From Klebsiella pneumoniae (GTDB taxonomy: Bacteria; Desulfobacterota; Binatia; UBA12015): 64,000 nt of DNA. The translations under genes and the position numbers were made by a program. Shown here piece after piece: positions 35,481 through 44,614 of the stretch (the first letter of the stretch is position 1; every line of letters begins with the position of its first letter). The notes under the pieces were generated by a model, which saw nothing but the letters and a program-made list of their open reading frames with translations, made no database searches and was not told the origin of the DNA. Location of the stretch: positions 1 through 64,000 of the forward strand of contig CAMBZJ010000011.1 of the NCBI GenBank assembly GCA_945872365.1, in the 5' to 3' direction.

Positions 35481-36392
35481 TCAGGGATTCGCGGCGAGGA
35501 AGTCGATGACCACCCGGGCGAGTTCGGGCCCGCAGTCCTCCTGCAGGAAGTGCCCGCCGCCAGCGAGGGTCGTGTGCGGCTGGCCCTGGGCGCCCGGAAT
35601 GCGCTTCTCGAGTGCCTTGTTACCGCCGCGGTTGAACGGGTCCTTGTCGCTGAAGGCGCAGAGCAGCGGACGGTCGAAACGATCGAGGGAGGTCCAGGCG
35701 CGCAGCTGGTCAGGCACCGCCGGGTTGTCGGGCGTGATCGGGATCAACCCCGGAAAGCTCTTCACGGCCGACTTGAAGCTCTCGTCGGGGAACGGCGCGT
35801 CATAGGCGGCGAGCTCGGCCTCGGAAAGTCCGCCCGTGCAACCCATGCTCACCATCTGGCCGACCGGGAAGACCTTCATCTGGCGGGCCATCTCCGGCCA
35901 CTTGCGGAGGTCCTCGCTCACCGGCGTCTGCCCGGTCGGCATCCCGGTATTTGCCGCGACCACCGAGCGGAATCGCGCGGGATGTTCCGCGACCAGTCGA
36001 AGCCCGATGATGCCGCCCCAGTCCTGGCAGACGAGGTTCACCTCGCGCAGGTCGAGGGCGTCGAAGAGAGCCGCGCGCATCCACTCGACGTGGCGCGCGA
36101 CCGAGTAGTCTTCCTGTAGCGCGGGCTTGTCCGACCGCCCGAGCCCGACCAGGTCGGGCGCGATGCAGCGGTGGCCTGCCTCGACCAGCAGAGGGATCAT
36201 CTTCCGGTAGAGGTAGGACCAGGAGGGATTGCCGTGCATCAGCAGGACAATCCGGCCGTCGCGGGGCCCCTCGTCGAGGTGGTGCACGCGGAGCCTGCCG
36301 CCCTCGCCATCGGGCACCTCCACATAGTGCGGGGCGAACGGGAACCCCGGCAGGTCGGTGAATCGTTGGTCGGGGGTACGCAGGATCTCCAT
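35481..36392 (-). CDS. Haloalkane dehalogenase
   Basis: A ~303-residue alpha/beta-hydrolase that hydrolyses carbon-halogen bonds to give an alcohol and halide. The oxyanion motif is HGNPSWSYLYRKMI, with Asn and Trp expected to bind halide. The nucleophile is the Asp in VCQDWGGIIG, followed by the second halide-binding Trp. The acid is in FSDKDPF and the His in GGHFLQED. This set distinguishes dehalogenases from epoxide hydrolases. The ATG at 36392 has AAGGGAG at good spacing. It diverges from an SDR gene that could act on the alcohol product. Confidence 0.85.
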   Translation of the reverse strand: MEILRTPDQRFTDLPGFPFAPHYVEVPDGEGGRLRVHHLDEGPRDGRIVLLMHGNPSWSYLYRKMIPLLVEAGHRCIAPDLVGLGRSDKPALQEDYSVARHVEWMRAALFDALDLREVNLVCQDWGGIIGLRLVAEHPARFRSVVAANTGMPTGQTPVSEDLRKWPEMARQMKVFPVGQMVSMGCTGGLSEAELAAYDAPFPDESFKSAVKSFPGLIPITPDNPAVPDQLRAWTSLDRFDRPLLCAFSDKDPFNRGGNKALEKRIPGAQGQPHTTLAGGGHFLQEDCGPELARVVIDFLAANP

Positions 36393-36546
36393 GGGGACTC
36401 CCTTTTCCCGTATCTTTTCCGTTATCTGCTCGCCGGCTCTCTTCCGAACCGGCAGCACTCAGGCTGGTGGCACCACTTTCGTGCTTGCCACCGCCACCGT
36501 CATGAGCATAGGGTCTGCCAATTCTCGGAACAAGGGGGCGGAAGGC

Positions 36547-37368
36547 ATGGAGATCGGTGGAAGGGTGGCCGTGGTCACCGGCGCCGCATCGGGGATCGGA
36601 CTCGCGCTCGCCGAGCGGTTTCTCGCCGAGGGGATGTCGGTCGTCATGGCCGACGTCGAGCGCGCGGCGCTCGAGCGCGAAGCCGGGCGCCTCGGTGCGG
36701 GCGGAGCACCGGTACGCGCGGTGGTCTGCGACGTCGCCGAGCCGGCGCAGGTCGCGCACCTGCGCGACGAGACCATCGCCGCCTTCGGAGCAGTACACGT
36801 CCTCTGCAACAACGCGGGTGTCGCCGGCGGGAGGCCGTCGCTCAAGACCAAGCCGGAACTCTGGCGCTGGATCGTCGACGTGAACCTGCTCGGGGTCGCC
36901 TACGGCCTGCACGCCTTCGGACCACTCATGGTCGCCCAAGGCGTGGGACACATCGTGAACACCGCCTCCGAGGCCGGCCTCGCTCCGGGCGCTCTGGTCG
37001 GACCCTACCATGCGACCAAGTACGCGGTCGTCGGCCTCTCCGAGTCGCTCGCACTCGAGCTCGACGGCACCGGGGTCGGTGTGTCCTGCCTGTGTCCGGA
37101 ACTCGTCGCCACCCGCATCTTCGAATCCACGCGCAACGCGCCGGCCGCGCTCGGTCTCAAGCCCCCGAGCGCCATCCCGATGGACCAGATCGAGCAAATG
37201 ATGAACACAACCGCCCTGCAGCCCGCCGACGTGGCGGGCCTCGTCGTCGAGGCGATCCGCGAGGGCCGCTTCTGGATCATCACCCACGAGATCACCCAAC
37301 GCCGCCTCCGGCAGCGCAACGCCGATCTCGAGAACGGCCGCGCGCCGTCGCACCCGGTGATGCCGTGA
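36547..37368 (+). CDS. Short-chain dehydrogenase/reductase
   Basis: A ~273-residue SDR with VVTGAASGIGLALAE, NNAGVAGG, NTASEAGL and the YHATK catalytic motif. The ATG at 36547 follows GGAAGG. It is a close relative of the SDR at 32835-33671. Its stop overlaps the GTG of the membrane protein that follows (GTGA). Divergent pairing with the dehalogenase suggests, without proof, oxidation of an alcohol released by dehalogenation. Confidence 0.9.
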   Translation: MEIGGRVAVVTGAASGIGLALAERFLAEGMSVVMADVERAALEREAGRLGAGGAPVRAVVCDVAEPAQVAHLRDETIAAFGAVHVLCNNAGVAGGRPSLKTKPELWRWIVDVNLLGVAYGLHAFGPLMVAQGVGHIVNTASEAGLAPGALVGPYHATKYAVVGLSESLALELDGTGVGVSCLCPELVATRIFESTRNAPAALGLKPPSAIPMDQIEQMMNTTALQPADVAGLVVEAIREGRFWIITHEITQRRLRQRNADLENGRAPSHPVMP

Positions 37369-37985
37369 CGCCGTTGCTCATCTGGGGTGGCGCCGCGCTC
37401 GCCTACGCCGGCTTCCGCCTCTGGTACGACGGCATCCCCCGGCCGCTCGCGGCGGTGGAGATCGACGAGTTGATGACCCGGCTGCCCGCCACGACTCTGG
37501 CCGACGCGCGAGAGTTGGCGAACCTGCGCACCTTTCTTGCCGCCGACGACGGGCGCGAGTTCGTCATGGCGAACCTGGTGCGTCTTGCCCCGGAGCCGGT
37601 TCCCGACCCCGATACCGGCAAGCTCACGCGGTCGCGGGATCTCCTCGAGCGCTACACGGCCGACTTCTTCCCGGCCCTCCTGCGTCGCGGCGGCCACCCG
37701 GTGGTGGTGGGGCGTGCCATCGGATCCTACATCGACAGCTGGAACGTCCCCGACGATCCGGGATGGAGCCTCCTCGGCACCATGCGGTACCGCAGTCGCC
37801 GCGACATGATGCAGCTGGTGGTCGATCCGCGCTTCGCCAGGGCCCACCAGTTCAAGATCGCGGCAACCCCTGTCACGTTCTCCTTTCCGACCAAGCCGCT
37901 AATCGGGCTTCACCTCGGGCCGCGCGCCTGGGTCGGTCTGGCCCTCGCACTCGCCGCCGCGCTGCTCCACATCGCACTCGTCTGA
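37365..37985 (+). CDS. Membrane-anchored DUF1330-like protein
   Basis: A 206-residue protein with a hydrophobic N-terminus (LLIWGGAALAYAGFRLWY) and a C-terminal transmembrane segment (VGLALALAAALLHIAL). The middle has MANLVRL, a central GGHPVVVG, and RYRSRRDMMQLVVD, which parallels the DUF1330 (dimeric alpha-beta barrel) protein at 43786-44229. Coupled by GTGA to the SDR. Function unknown; the barrel domain may bind a small organic substrate at the membrane. Confidence 0.6.
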   Translation: MTPLLIWGGAALAYAGFRLWYDGIPRPLAAVEIDELMTRLPATTLADARELANLRTFLAADDGREFVMANLVRLAPEPVPDPDTGKLTRSRDLLERYTADFFPALLRRGGHPVVVGRAIGSYIDSWNVPDDPGWSLLGTMRYRSRRDMMQLVVDPRFARAHQFKIAATPVTFSFPTKPLIGLHLGPRAWVGLALALAAALLHIALV

Positions 37986-37996
37986 GGAGGCTTCCG

Positions 37997-40459
37997 ATGA
38001 AGACGCGAATCCAATCCTCGATCCGCCGGCTGACGCGGCGGTTTGCGCGACCGGCGACCGCTGTTGCGACGGTGGCCTTCGCCGCCACGCTCTGCGGGCT
38101 CTTGGGCTGCAGCGACTCGGGCGGCGACGCCGTGCCGCCGGCTCCCACCGCGACGCCGGCTCCACCCGAAGCCCTCGTGGTGCCCGGCGCATGGTCTCGC
38201 ACCGAGCAGCGCGAGGCCTGTGCGAGCTTCGACATTTACCGGCAACCCTGGTTCGGCGAGACCCACGTCCACACCGCGTATTCCTCGGATGCCGTCTTCG
38301 CCGGGACCCGGGAAAATCCGCGCGGCGCCTACGTCTTCGCCAAGGGCGGCGACCTTCCGCTTCCGCCCTTCGATGCCGAGGGCAACCCGACCCGCAAGGC
38401 GCGCCTGCGCCGACCACTCGATTTCGCGGCCGTGACCGACCACGCCGAGCAATTCGGCGAGATCCAGATCTGTCTCACGCCGGGACTCTCGGGCTACGAC
38501 TCGCCCGAGTGCGTTTCGGCGCGCAACCAGCTGGCCGCGCCGCTTCCGGATGTGCCGACACAGCTCCCCCCGCCCGCGGTCATCCAGTTCCTGCTCACCT
38601 ACGGCCTGCCGAATGCCAAGCGCTATTCCTGGTGCGGCCCCGACGGGGAACTCTGCCTCGCCCAGGCCTCGCTCGTCTGGCAGGACGTCCAGGCCGCGGC
38701 GGAGGAGCACTACGACCGGACCGACGCGTGCGACTTCACGACCTTCGTCGCCTACGAGTGGTCGGCGCAGCCGAGCGGCAATAATCTGCATCGCAACGTG
38801 ATCTTCCGCAACACGCAGGTTCCCGAACGGCCCACGACCGCGATGGAGGCCATCCGTCCGGACCAGCTCTGGAGTGCCCTGCGCGAGCAGTGCCTCGACG
38901 GCAAGCCCGGCTGCGACGTCCTCGCGATCCCGCACAACCCCAACGTGAGCGGTGGTCTCATGTTCGAGCCGGTGAACCCCGACGGCCGTGCGCTGACCGC
39001 AGCCGACGCGGCCTTCCGCTCCGCGATGGAGCCGCTCGTGGAGATGAACCAGCACAAGGGCGACTCCGAGTGCCGCACCGGCTTCGGTACGAGCGACGAA
39101 GCGTGCGGCTTCGAGAAGTTGAACCGCCTCCAGCTCTTCAATCCGCTCTCGGACCCCAACCAGGCGTTTCCCCCGCTGAACTACGTGCGCAACGCGCTGA
39201 AGGAGGGACTCGTCCAAGAGGAGAAACTCGGCGAGAATCCCTTCCGGTTCGGCTTCGTGGGTGCCACCGACGGTCACAATTCCGACCCGGGCAACGTCGT
39301 GGAGCGCGACTACGGCGCGGTGGGTCACGTCGGCAACCGTGAGCGCAATCCGCGTACCATTCTCGCCCGCATCTCCCCGGCCGGGGTCGAGGGAAATCCG
39401 GGCGGGCTCGCCGTGGTCTGGGCGGAGGAGAATTCGCGCGACGCGATCTTCGCCGGCATGCGGCGCCGCGAGGTCTACGCCACGAGCGGCACGCGGCCCA
39501 TCCTGCGCTTCTTCGCCGGCGCCGAGCCGGACCTGCGCTGTGGCGACCCGCGCTTCGTCGAAAACGCCTATCGCGGCGGCCTGCCGATGGGCGCGGAGAT
39601 CGGACCGGTCGCCGGCGCCGCGAGCCCGCGCTTCGGCGTGCTCGCCTTCCGCGATCCGGGCAGCGAAGGCGACCCCGGTGCACCGCTTCAGCGTCTCCAG
39701 ATCGTCAAGGGCTGGGTCGACCGCGACGGCAAGGCGCAGGAAAAGGTCGTCGAAGTGGCGGGGAATCCCGCCAACGGCGCGGACGTGGACACGAGAACCT
39801 GCACCCCGACCGGGGCTGGCGAGGACTCGCTGTGCGCGGTGTGGAGCGATCCGGACTTCGATCCGGCGCAGCGCGCGTTCTATTACGCCCGCCTGCTCGA
39901 AAACCCGACCTGTCGCTGGCACACCTACGTCTGCAACCGACTCGGCATCGACTGCACGGCTCCCGATACCGTCCCCGAGGAGTACGCGGAGTGCTGCAAC
40001 GCAGCCCTGCCGCGCAAGATCCAGGAGCGCGCCTGGTCTTCGCCCATCTGGTACCAGCCGGACGGGGTTGCGACGCTCAAGGGAGAGATCGCCCTCGACG
40101 GTGCGGGAAGCAACGTTCTGCGCCTCGCGATGACGCTCGGTGCCCTGCCCGCGGGCTTCGATCCGGCGACGCAGGAAGTGGTCGTCGTGCTGCGCGACGA
40201 CGACGAGATCTTCCGCACGACGCTTCCCGCGGGCGCACTCGAGGGCACGGCCGGCCTACCCGAAGGCCTCGAAGAGGCCTCCCTGCAGCGCGCCGGCGAC
40301 GGCTCGGTGGTCTTCGCGTTGACGACCTCGCCGCGCGACCTCTCCGCGGCGGCGGCCGCCGATCACTTCGTCGAGGTCCAGGTGCGCTTCGGCGAGCATC
40401 AGGTTTCGACCGTCCCGCTCTGGCGGTTCGCCGACGGGCGACTGGCGACCGGGGACTGA
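37997..40459 (+). CDS. DUF3604 lipoprotein (PHP-like putative metal-dependent phosphoesterase)
   Basis: An ~820-residue lipoprotein with signal peptide and lipobox GLLGC at Cys38, then a low-complexity Pro/Ala linker. The DUF3604 domain carries metal-ligand-like motifs: WFGETHVHTAYSSDA, DFAAVTDHAEQFGE, IPHNPNVSGG and GATDGHNSDPG. These match PHP-type trinuclear metal centres. It is preceded by GAGGAGG and its stop overlaps the next ATG by one base, so it forms a unit with the isomerase and HupE-like protein. Substrate is unknown. Confidence 0.85.
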   Translation: MKTRIQSSIRRLTRRFARPATAVATVAFAATLCGLLGCSDSGGDAVPPAPTATPAPPEALVVPGAWSRTEQREACASFDIYRQPWFGETHVHTAYSSDAVFAGTRENPRGAYVFAKGGDLPLPPFDAEGNPTRKARLRRPLDFAAVTDHAEQFGEIQICLTPGLSGYDSPECVSARNQLAAPLPDVPTQLPPPAVIQFLLTYGLPNAKRYSWCGPDGELCLAQASLVWQDVQAAAEEHYDRTDACDFTTFVAYEWSAQPSGNNLHRNVIFRNTQVPERPTTAMEAIRPDQLWSALREQCLDGKPGCDVLAIPHNPNVSGGLMFEPVNPDGRALTAADAAFRSAMEPLVEMNQHKGDSECRTGFGTSDEACGFEKLNRLQLFNPLSDPNQAFPPLNYVRNALKEGLVQEEKLGENPFRFGFVGATDGHNSDPGNVVERDYGAVGHVGNRERNPRTILARISPAGVEGNPGGLAVVWAEENSRDAIFAGMRRREVYATSGTRPILRFFAGAEPDLRCGDPRFVENAYRGGLPMGAEIGPVAGAASPRFGVLAFRDPGSEGDPGAPLQRLQIVKGWVDRDGKAQEKVVEVAGNPANGADVDTRTCTPTGAGEDSLCAVWSDPDFDPAQRAFYYARLLENPTCRWHTYVCNRLGIDCTAPDTVPEEYAECCNAALPRKIQERAWSSPIWYQPDGVATLKGEIALDGAGSNVLRLAMTLGALPAGFDPATQEVVVVLRDDDEIFRTTLPAGALEGTAGLPEGLEEASLQRAGDGSVVFALTTSPRDLSAAAAADHFVEVQVRFGEHQVSTVPLWRFADGRLATGD

Positions 40460-41514
40460 TGCGAGGCGCTCTCGCAGCGCATTGGTTGCGGTCACCCCTG
40501 CTGCAATTTCTCGTCGGCGGCGCGTTGCTGTTCCGTGCCGTCCACGGGCCGCACCCGTTCGCTGCGGCGGCCCGGGGCGACGGCGCGCGTCCGATCGTCG
40601 TCTCCGCCGCGGAGGTCGCGCGGATGCGCGAGGACTACACCAAGCAGACCGGACTCGATCCCGGAGAAGCCGGTGAGGCGGCGCTGGTCGACCAGGCGAT
40701 CGACGAGGAGGTCCTGTACCGCGAGGCGCGCGCGCGCGGCCTCGACCGCAACGACCGCAGCGTGCGCAGCTGGCTCGTCGAGCAGGCGCGCGTGCTGGCC
40801 GACGATGCCCTCGGGCCGAGCGTCGCGACGGCATCGGAGGGCGGATCCACCGCGGCCGAGGAGGAGCTCTACCAACGCGCTCTCGAACTGGGCCTCGACC
40901 GCAAGGATCTCGTCGTGCGTCGCATCCTCGTCCAGAAGATGCGCCTGCTCGCCTCGCGTGTCGGTGAAACCGAGGCGACTGACGCCGAGCTGCGGGCCTT
41001 CTACGAGCGGGAGGCCGAAACCTATCGCGTTCCCGCGCGGGTCACGCTCAGCCACGTCTTCTTCTCCGATGCGCGTCCGGCGGCGGGCGAGCCGGACGGG
41101 CCATCCGCCGGTGAGCGCGCGCGGCGCACCCTGCTCGACGTGCGCACGGGTCGCATCGACGTTTCCGCCGCGATCGGCCGAGGCGACTCCTTCGCGCTGC
41201 CGGCGCGCCTGGTCGCCTGGTCGCCCGCGCACATGGAGAAGCTGTTCGGCGGCGACGTGACCGCCACGGTGATGGAAGCGGCAGCCGGCGTCTGGACGGA
41301 ACCGATCCCCGGGATTGGCGGCGTACACCTGTTCCTCATCGAGGAGCGCCACGCGGGCGGGCCCCCCGCCTTCGGCGCGGTGCGCGGCCGATTGCGGGAG
41401 GCCTGGCTCGAGCGGCAGAGAAAGGAGCGCGTGACAGCCCTGCGGCGCGAGTTGCGTGCGCGCCAATCGATCATCGTGGAGTCCGCGGCCTGGAACGCGA
41501 GGCCGCACTCGTGA
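40459..41514 (+). CDS. Parvulin-type peptidyl-prolyl isomerase family protein, membrane-anchored
   Basis: A 351-residue protein with one N-terminal hydrophobic segment (PLLQFLVGGALLF), a helical SurA-like region, and a PpiC/rotamase_2-like domain with YRVPARVTLSHVFFS and VWTEPIPGIGGVHLFLIEE. Proteins of this type assist folding of exported proteins. Its start overlaps the DUF3604 stop and its stop overlaps the next GTG, so three genes are translationally linked. A dedicated foldase for the DUF3604 lipoprotein or the HupE-like protein is an inference from this coupling. Confidence 0.8.
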   Translation: MRGALAAHWLRSPLLQFLVGGALLFRAVHGPHPFAAAARGDGARPIVVSAAEVARMREDYTKQTGLDPGEAGEAALVDQAIDEEVLYREARARGLDRNDRSVRSWLVEQARVLADDALGPSVATASEGGSTAAEEELYQRALELGLDRKDLVVRRILVQKMRLLASRVGETEATDAELRAFYEREAETYRVPARVTLSHVFFSDARPAAGEPDGPSAGERARRTLLDVRTGRIDVSAAIGRGDSFALPARLVAWSPAHMEKLFGGDVTATVMEAAAGVWTEPIPGIGGVHLFLIEERHAGGPPAFGAVRGRLREAWLERQRKERVTALRRELRARQSIIVESAAWNARPHS

Positions 41515-42572
41515 GGGTCTTGCGGGATACGGCGGGGGGTGAGGCACGGACGCGACGTTCACGCATCCTCCCGGGCGCTCTCGCGGTCGGACTCGCGGTC
41601 GGACTAGCCGCCGTCGCCTGCGCGCGCCCGGCCCGGGCACACGGCCTAGAACCCGCCCTGCTCGTCCTCCGCGAGATCGGCCCCGGTGCATTCCAGGTCA
41701 CGTGGAAGTCGGCGGCACAGCGTCTTCCGGGGGCTGAGGTCCGACCGGACCTGCCCGCGGAGTGCCGCTCGACGTCGCCAATCGAGGCCGAGGACGGCGG
41801 TGAGCGCGTCCGGCTTCGCTGGACGGTCGACTGCGGTCCCGAGGGACTCGCCGGGCGCGACGTCGGGGTACGCGACCTCGACGTCGCAAAGATCACGGCA
41901 CTGCTCCGCATCGAGCTGCGCGACGGCACGAGCCGGCAGACCGTCCTGAACGAGGCCACCCCGGTCTACCGCGTGCCGGTGCGGCCGCAGCCGCTCGACG
42001 CCTTTCGCGACTACCTGCGACTCGGGGTGGAACACATCCTCTCCGGGCCGGACCACCTGCTCTTCGTGGCCGGCCTCCTCCTGCTCTCCACCGGCGCCGG
42101 CCCGTTGCTGCGCACCGTGACCGGATTCACGGTCGGCCACAGCGTCACGCTCTCGGCCGCCGTTCTCGGCCTCGTGCGCGTGCCTTCGCGTGCGATCGAG
42201 GTGCTGATCGCCGCGAGCATCCTCGCCCTCGCCGTCGAACTCGCGCGTCGCCCGGTGCGTGGCGCCTCCGGAGCGTGGATCCGGGTTCCGTGGCTGGTCG
42301 CCGCCGGCTTCGGACTCTTGCACGGCTTCGGCTTCGCGGGTGCGCTCACCGAGGCCGGGCTTCCGGCCGACGGCATCCCCGCTGCCCTGCTCGCCTTCAA
42401 CGTCGGGATCGAGATCGGCCAGGTTGCCTTCGTCACGGCCCTGCTCGCCCTCGGCGGCTTGCTCGCCCGGGCGGGTCTGGCTTCGGGCGGCGCCCGCCGG
42501 GCGGTCGTCTGGTCGATGGGCGTCCTCGCCGCCTTCTGGTGTTTCGAGCGAATCGCGCTCTTGCTGGGTTGA
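41511..42572 (+). CDS. HupE/UreJ-family membrane protein
   Basis: A 353-residue protein. A signal peptide-like N-terminus is followed by a soluble N-terminal domain (~residues 45-155) and then six or so membrane helices. Family landmarks are VEHILSGPDHLLFVAGLLLL, TVGHSVTLSAA and GFGLLHGFGFAGAL, with several membrane His and Asp residues. HupE and UreJ are nickel/cobalt permeases, but this subgroup with the extra N-terminal domain is of unknown function. No hydrogenase or urease genes are present. Confidence 0.82.
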   Translation: MRVLRDTAGGEARTRRSRILPGALAVGLAVGLAAVACARPARAHGLEPALLVLREIGPGAFQVTWKSAAQRLPGAEVRPDLPAECRSTSPIEAEDGGERVRLRWTVDCGPEGLAGRDVGVRDLDVAKITALLRIELRDGTSRQTVLNEATPVYRVPVRPQPLDAFRDYLRLGVEHILSGPDHLLFVAGLLLLSTGAGPLLRTVTGFTVGHSVTLSAAVLGLVRVPSRAIEVLIAASILALAVELARRPVRGASGAWIRVPWLVAAGFGLLHGFGFAGALTEAGLPADGIPAALLAFNVGIEIGQVAFVTALLALGGLLARAGLASGGARRAVVWSMGVLAAFWCFERIALLLG

Positions 42573-42648
42573 GCCATCGGGCGCGGCCGGGTAAGGAGGC
42601 AATCGGCACGAGCACTGCCGCTTGTCCCGAGCCATCCGAGGAGTCCGC

Positions 42649-43758
42649 ATGCCTGGCCAAGATGACGGAACCGCCATCGACTTCGAGATCGACCGACGCG
42701 ACTGGCACAAGGTGCGCTTCCGCGACTCGGCGAGCCCGGTGGCGACGTCCCCCGGACAGGTCCTGCTGCGCGTGGATCGTTTCGCCCTCACGTCGAACAA
42801 CGTGTCTTATGCGCTCACCGGCGACATGCTCGGCTACTGGAACTTCTTCCTCGCGGAGGCGGGTTTCGGGCGCGTGCCGGTGATGGGCTTCGCGGACGTC
42901 GTCGAGTCGCGCCACCCCGACGTGAAACCCGGCGAGCGCTTCTTCGGCTTCTATCCGATGTCCACCCACCTGCTCGTCGAGGCGGCCGACGCGACCCGGT
43001 CGCAGTTCGTCGACGTGGCTGCGCACCGGCGCGACACCGCGCTCGCCTACCGGCAGTACCTGCGCTCGTCGGCCGATCCGCAGTACGAAGAGCAACGCGA
43101 GGACGCGATCCTGCTGCTGCGCGGGCTCTTCCTCACGTCGTTTCTGGTCGACGACTTTCTCGCCGAAAACCGAGAGTTCGGAGCTACGCGGTTCTTCGTG
43201 TCGAGTGCGTCGAGCAAGACGGCGATCGCGCTCGCCGCCTGCCTGTCGCGCCGCAAGGCCGGCCGCGTGGTCGGTCTCACCTCCGAGCGCAACCGCGCCT
43301 TCGTGTCCGGCCTCGGCTGCTACGACGAGGTGCTTCCCTACGCGGCGATCGAGGCCGTCGATCCCACGACGCCGAGCGTCTTCGTCGACCACTCCGGAGA
43401 CGGTCGCGTGGTGAACGGGCTTCACCGCCGGCTCGGCGAGAACCTGCGCCACAGTGCGGCCGTCGGCGCCACCCACTGGAACGGCGAGCGTCCCGCCCGC
43501 AACCTCCCGGGTCCGTCGCCCACCTTCTTCTTCGCGCCCAGCCAGCTCGAGAAGCGACGCGCCGAGTGGGGGCCGGAGGGGTTCGAGGCCCGGCTCGGCG
43601 AGAGTTGGCGCTCCTTCCTCGGTTTCAGCGATGGTTGGCTGCGGATCGTGCGCGGCCGGGGCCGCGCGGATCTCGAGCGGGTGTGGGGAGACCTGGTCGA
43701 CGGGCGGGTTCGCCCGGAGGAAGGCCACATTCTTTCGCTTCAGGACCGCAACGGCTGA
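42649..43758 (+). CDS. DUF2855-family protein
   Basis: A 369-residue protein that matches the DUF2855 family in layout, with an MDR/quinone-reductase-like fold: LLRVDRFALTSNNVSYAL near the N-terminus and FVSSASSKTAIALA where a Rossmann nucleotide-binding motif would lie. GAGGAG precedes the ATG. It is followed 28 bases later by a DUF1330 gene, likely cotranscribed. The enzymatic role is not known; an NAD(P)H-dependent reductase is inferred. Confidence 0.75.
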   Translation: MPGQDDGTAIDFEIDRRDWHKVRFRDSASPVATSPGQVLLRVDRFALTSNNVSYALTGDMLGYWNFFLAEAGFGRVPVMGFADVVESRHPDVKPGERFFGFYPMSTHLLVEAADATRSQFVDVAAHRRDTALAYRQYLRSSADPQYEEQREDAILLLRGLFLTSFLVDDFLAENREFGATRFFVSSASSKTAIALAACLSRRKAGRVVGLTSERNRAFVSGLGCYDEVLPYAAIEAVDPTTPSVFVDHSGDGRVVNGLHRRLGENLRHSAAVGATHWNGERPARNLPGPSPTFFFAPSQLEKRRAEWGPEGFEARLGESWRSFLGFSDGWLRIVRGRGRADLERVWGDLVDGRVRPEEGHILSLQDRNG

Positions 43759-43785
43759 TCCGAGCCGCCCAAGGAGGAATCGTCG

Positions 43786-44229
43786 ATGAACGTCGAAAAT
43801 CGCGTCTACCCCGACAAGGGCCAGATCGAGGAGTGGATGCGGCCCGGTCCGCCGGGCCCGGTCGTCATGGTGAATCTGCTCAAGTTTCGCGAGCGCGCGG
43901 CCTATCCCGACGGCCGCGACCCCGGGATCTCCGGTCGCGAGGCTTATGGTCGTTACGGCGAAGCCTTCACCCGTGGACTGCTCGAAATCGGTGGCAGGGT
44001 CCTCTTCGTCGGGGACGCGACGTACCTCCAAGTGGGACAAGCCGAGCAGCTCTGGGACGAGGTGGCGATCGTCGAGTACCCGAGCCGCGAAGTCTTCTTC
44101 GCCATGGCGACGAGCGACCGCTGGCGCGAGATCTCGGTGCATCGCGAAGCCGGGCTCGAAGGCCAGCTCAACATCGAGACCGTTCCGACCGAGGCGTTCA
44201 AGGCGCTCGCAGCGCGCACCCGCGGCTGA
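43786..44229 (+). CDS. DUF1330-family protein
   Basis: A 147-residue dimeric alpha-beta-barrel protein. Characteristic segments are VVMVNLLKFRERAAYP, YGRYGEAF, and EVAIVEYPSREVFFAMATS. No membrane segment or signal. AAGGAGG precedes the ATG. It belongs with the DUF2855 gene, and a membrane-anchored relative is encoded at 37365-37985. Function unknown. Confidence 0.8.
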   Translation: MNVENRVYPDKGQIEEWMRPGPPGPVVMVNLLKFRERAAYPDGRDPGISGREAYGRYGEAFTRGLLEIGGRVLFVGDATYLQVGQAEQLWDEVAIVEYPSREVFFAMATSDRWREISVHREAGLEGQLNIETVPTEAFKALAARTRG

Positions 44230-44258
44230 GCCGGACCGGGCCGCCGCGAAGAATCGCG

Positions 44259-44289
44259 AGGTCCCCGGCTTCCTCTTTCCCGGGGACCT
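44259..44289. terminator. Hairpin after the DUF1330 gene
   Basis: AGGTCCCCGG (44259-44268) pairs perfectly with 44280-44289 around an 11-base loop, 30 bases past the DUF1330 stop. No T tract follows. Confidence 0.5.
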
Positions 44290-44380
44290 GAATCGGCACG
44301 CAGCCATGGCGGGGCGCAACCACCCGCCGCAGGCCCGCTTTCATGGCGCCCCTCGCCGCCGCCCCGGCGACCTTCGTCGA

Positions 44381-44614
44381 AGGCATGTCCCGGCGACGCC
44401 GGAGGGGGACGTCCGCGCGAAGGGCCTGCTCGACCTGGCGGACTCGCCCGGGCGTGCGACCGTCCTGCAATCGGTCGGCCGACGGCATACCTTCACCGAG
44501 GGGCGACCTTGGGGCGCGGAGCCGGCGGGCTCGCGCCTCGTCGTGATCGGCGTCGCGGGCAGCCTCGACCGCGACGCGCTCGACGCGGCGATCGCCCTCG
44601 CCCGCGAGGCGTGA
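44381..44614 (+). pseudogene. C-terminal remnant of a CobW/GTPase-family metallochaperone
   Basis: In one frame the sequence reads GDVRAKGLLDLADSPG, then LQSVGRRHTFTEG and SRLVVIGVAGSLDRDALDA up to a TGA at 44612-44614. This is the CobW_C domain pattern. No GTPase domain, start or ribosome-binding site precedes it, so only the end of the gene survives. The interval 44230-44711 otherwise holds only the hairpin. Confidence 0.6.
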
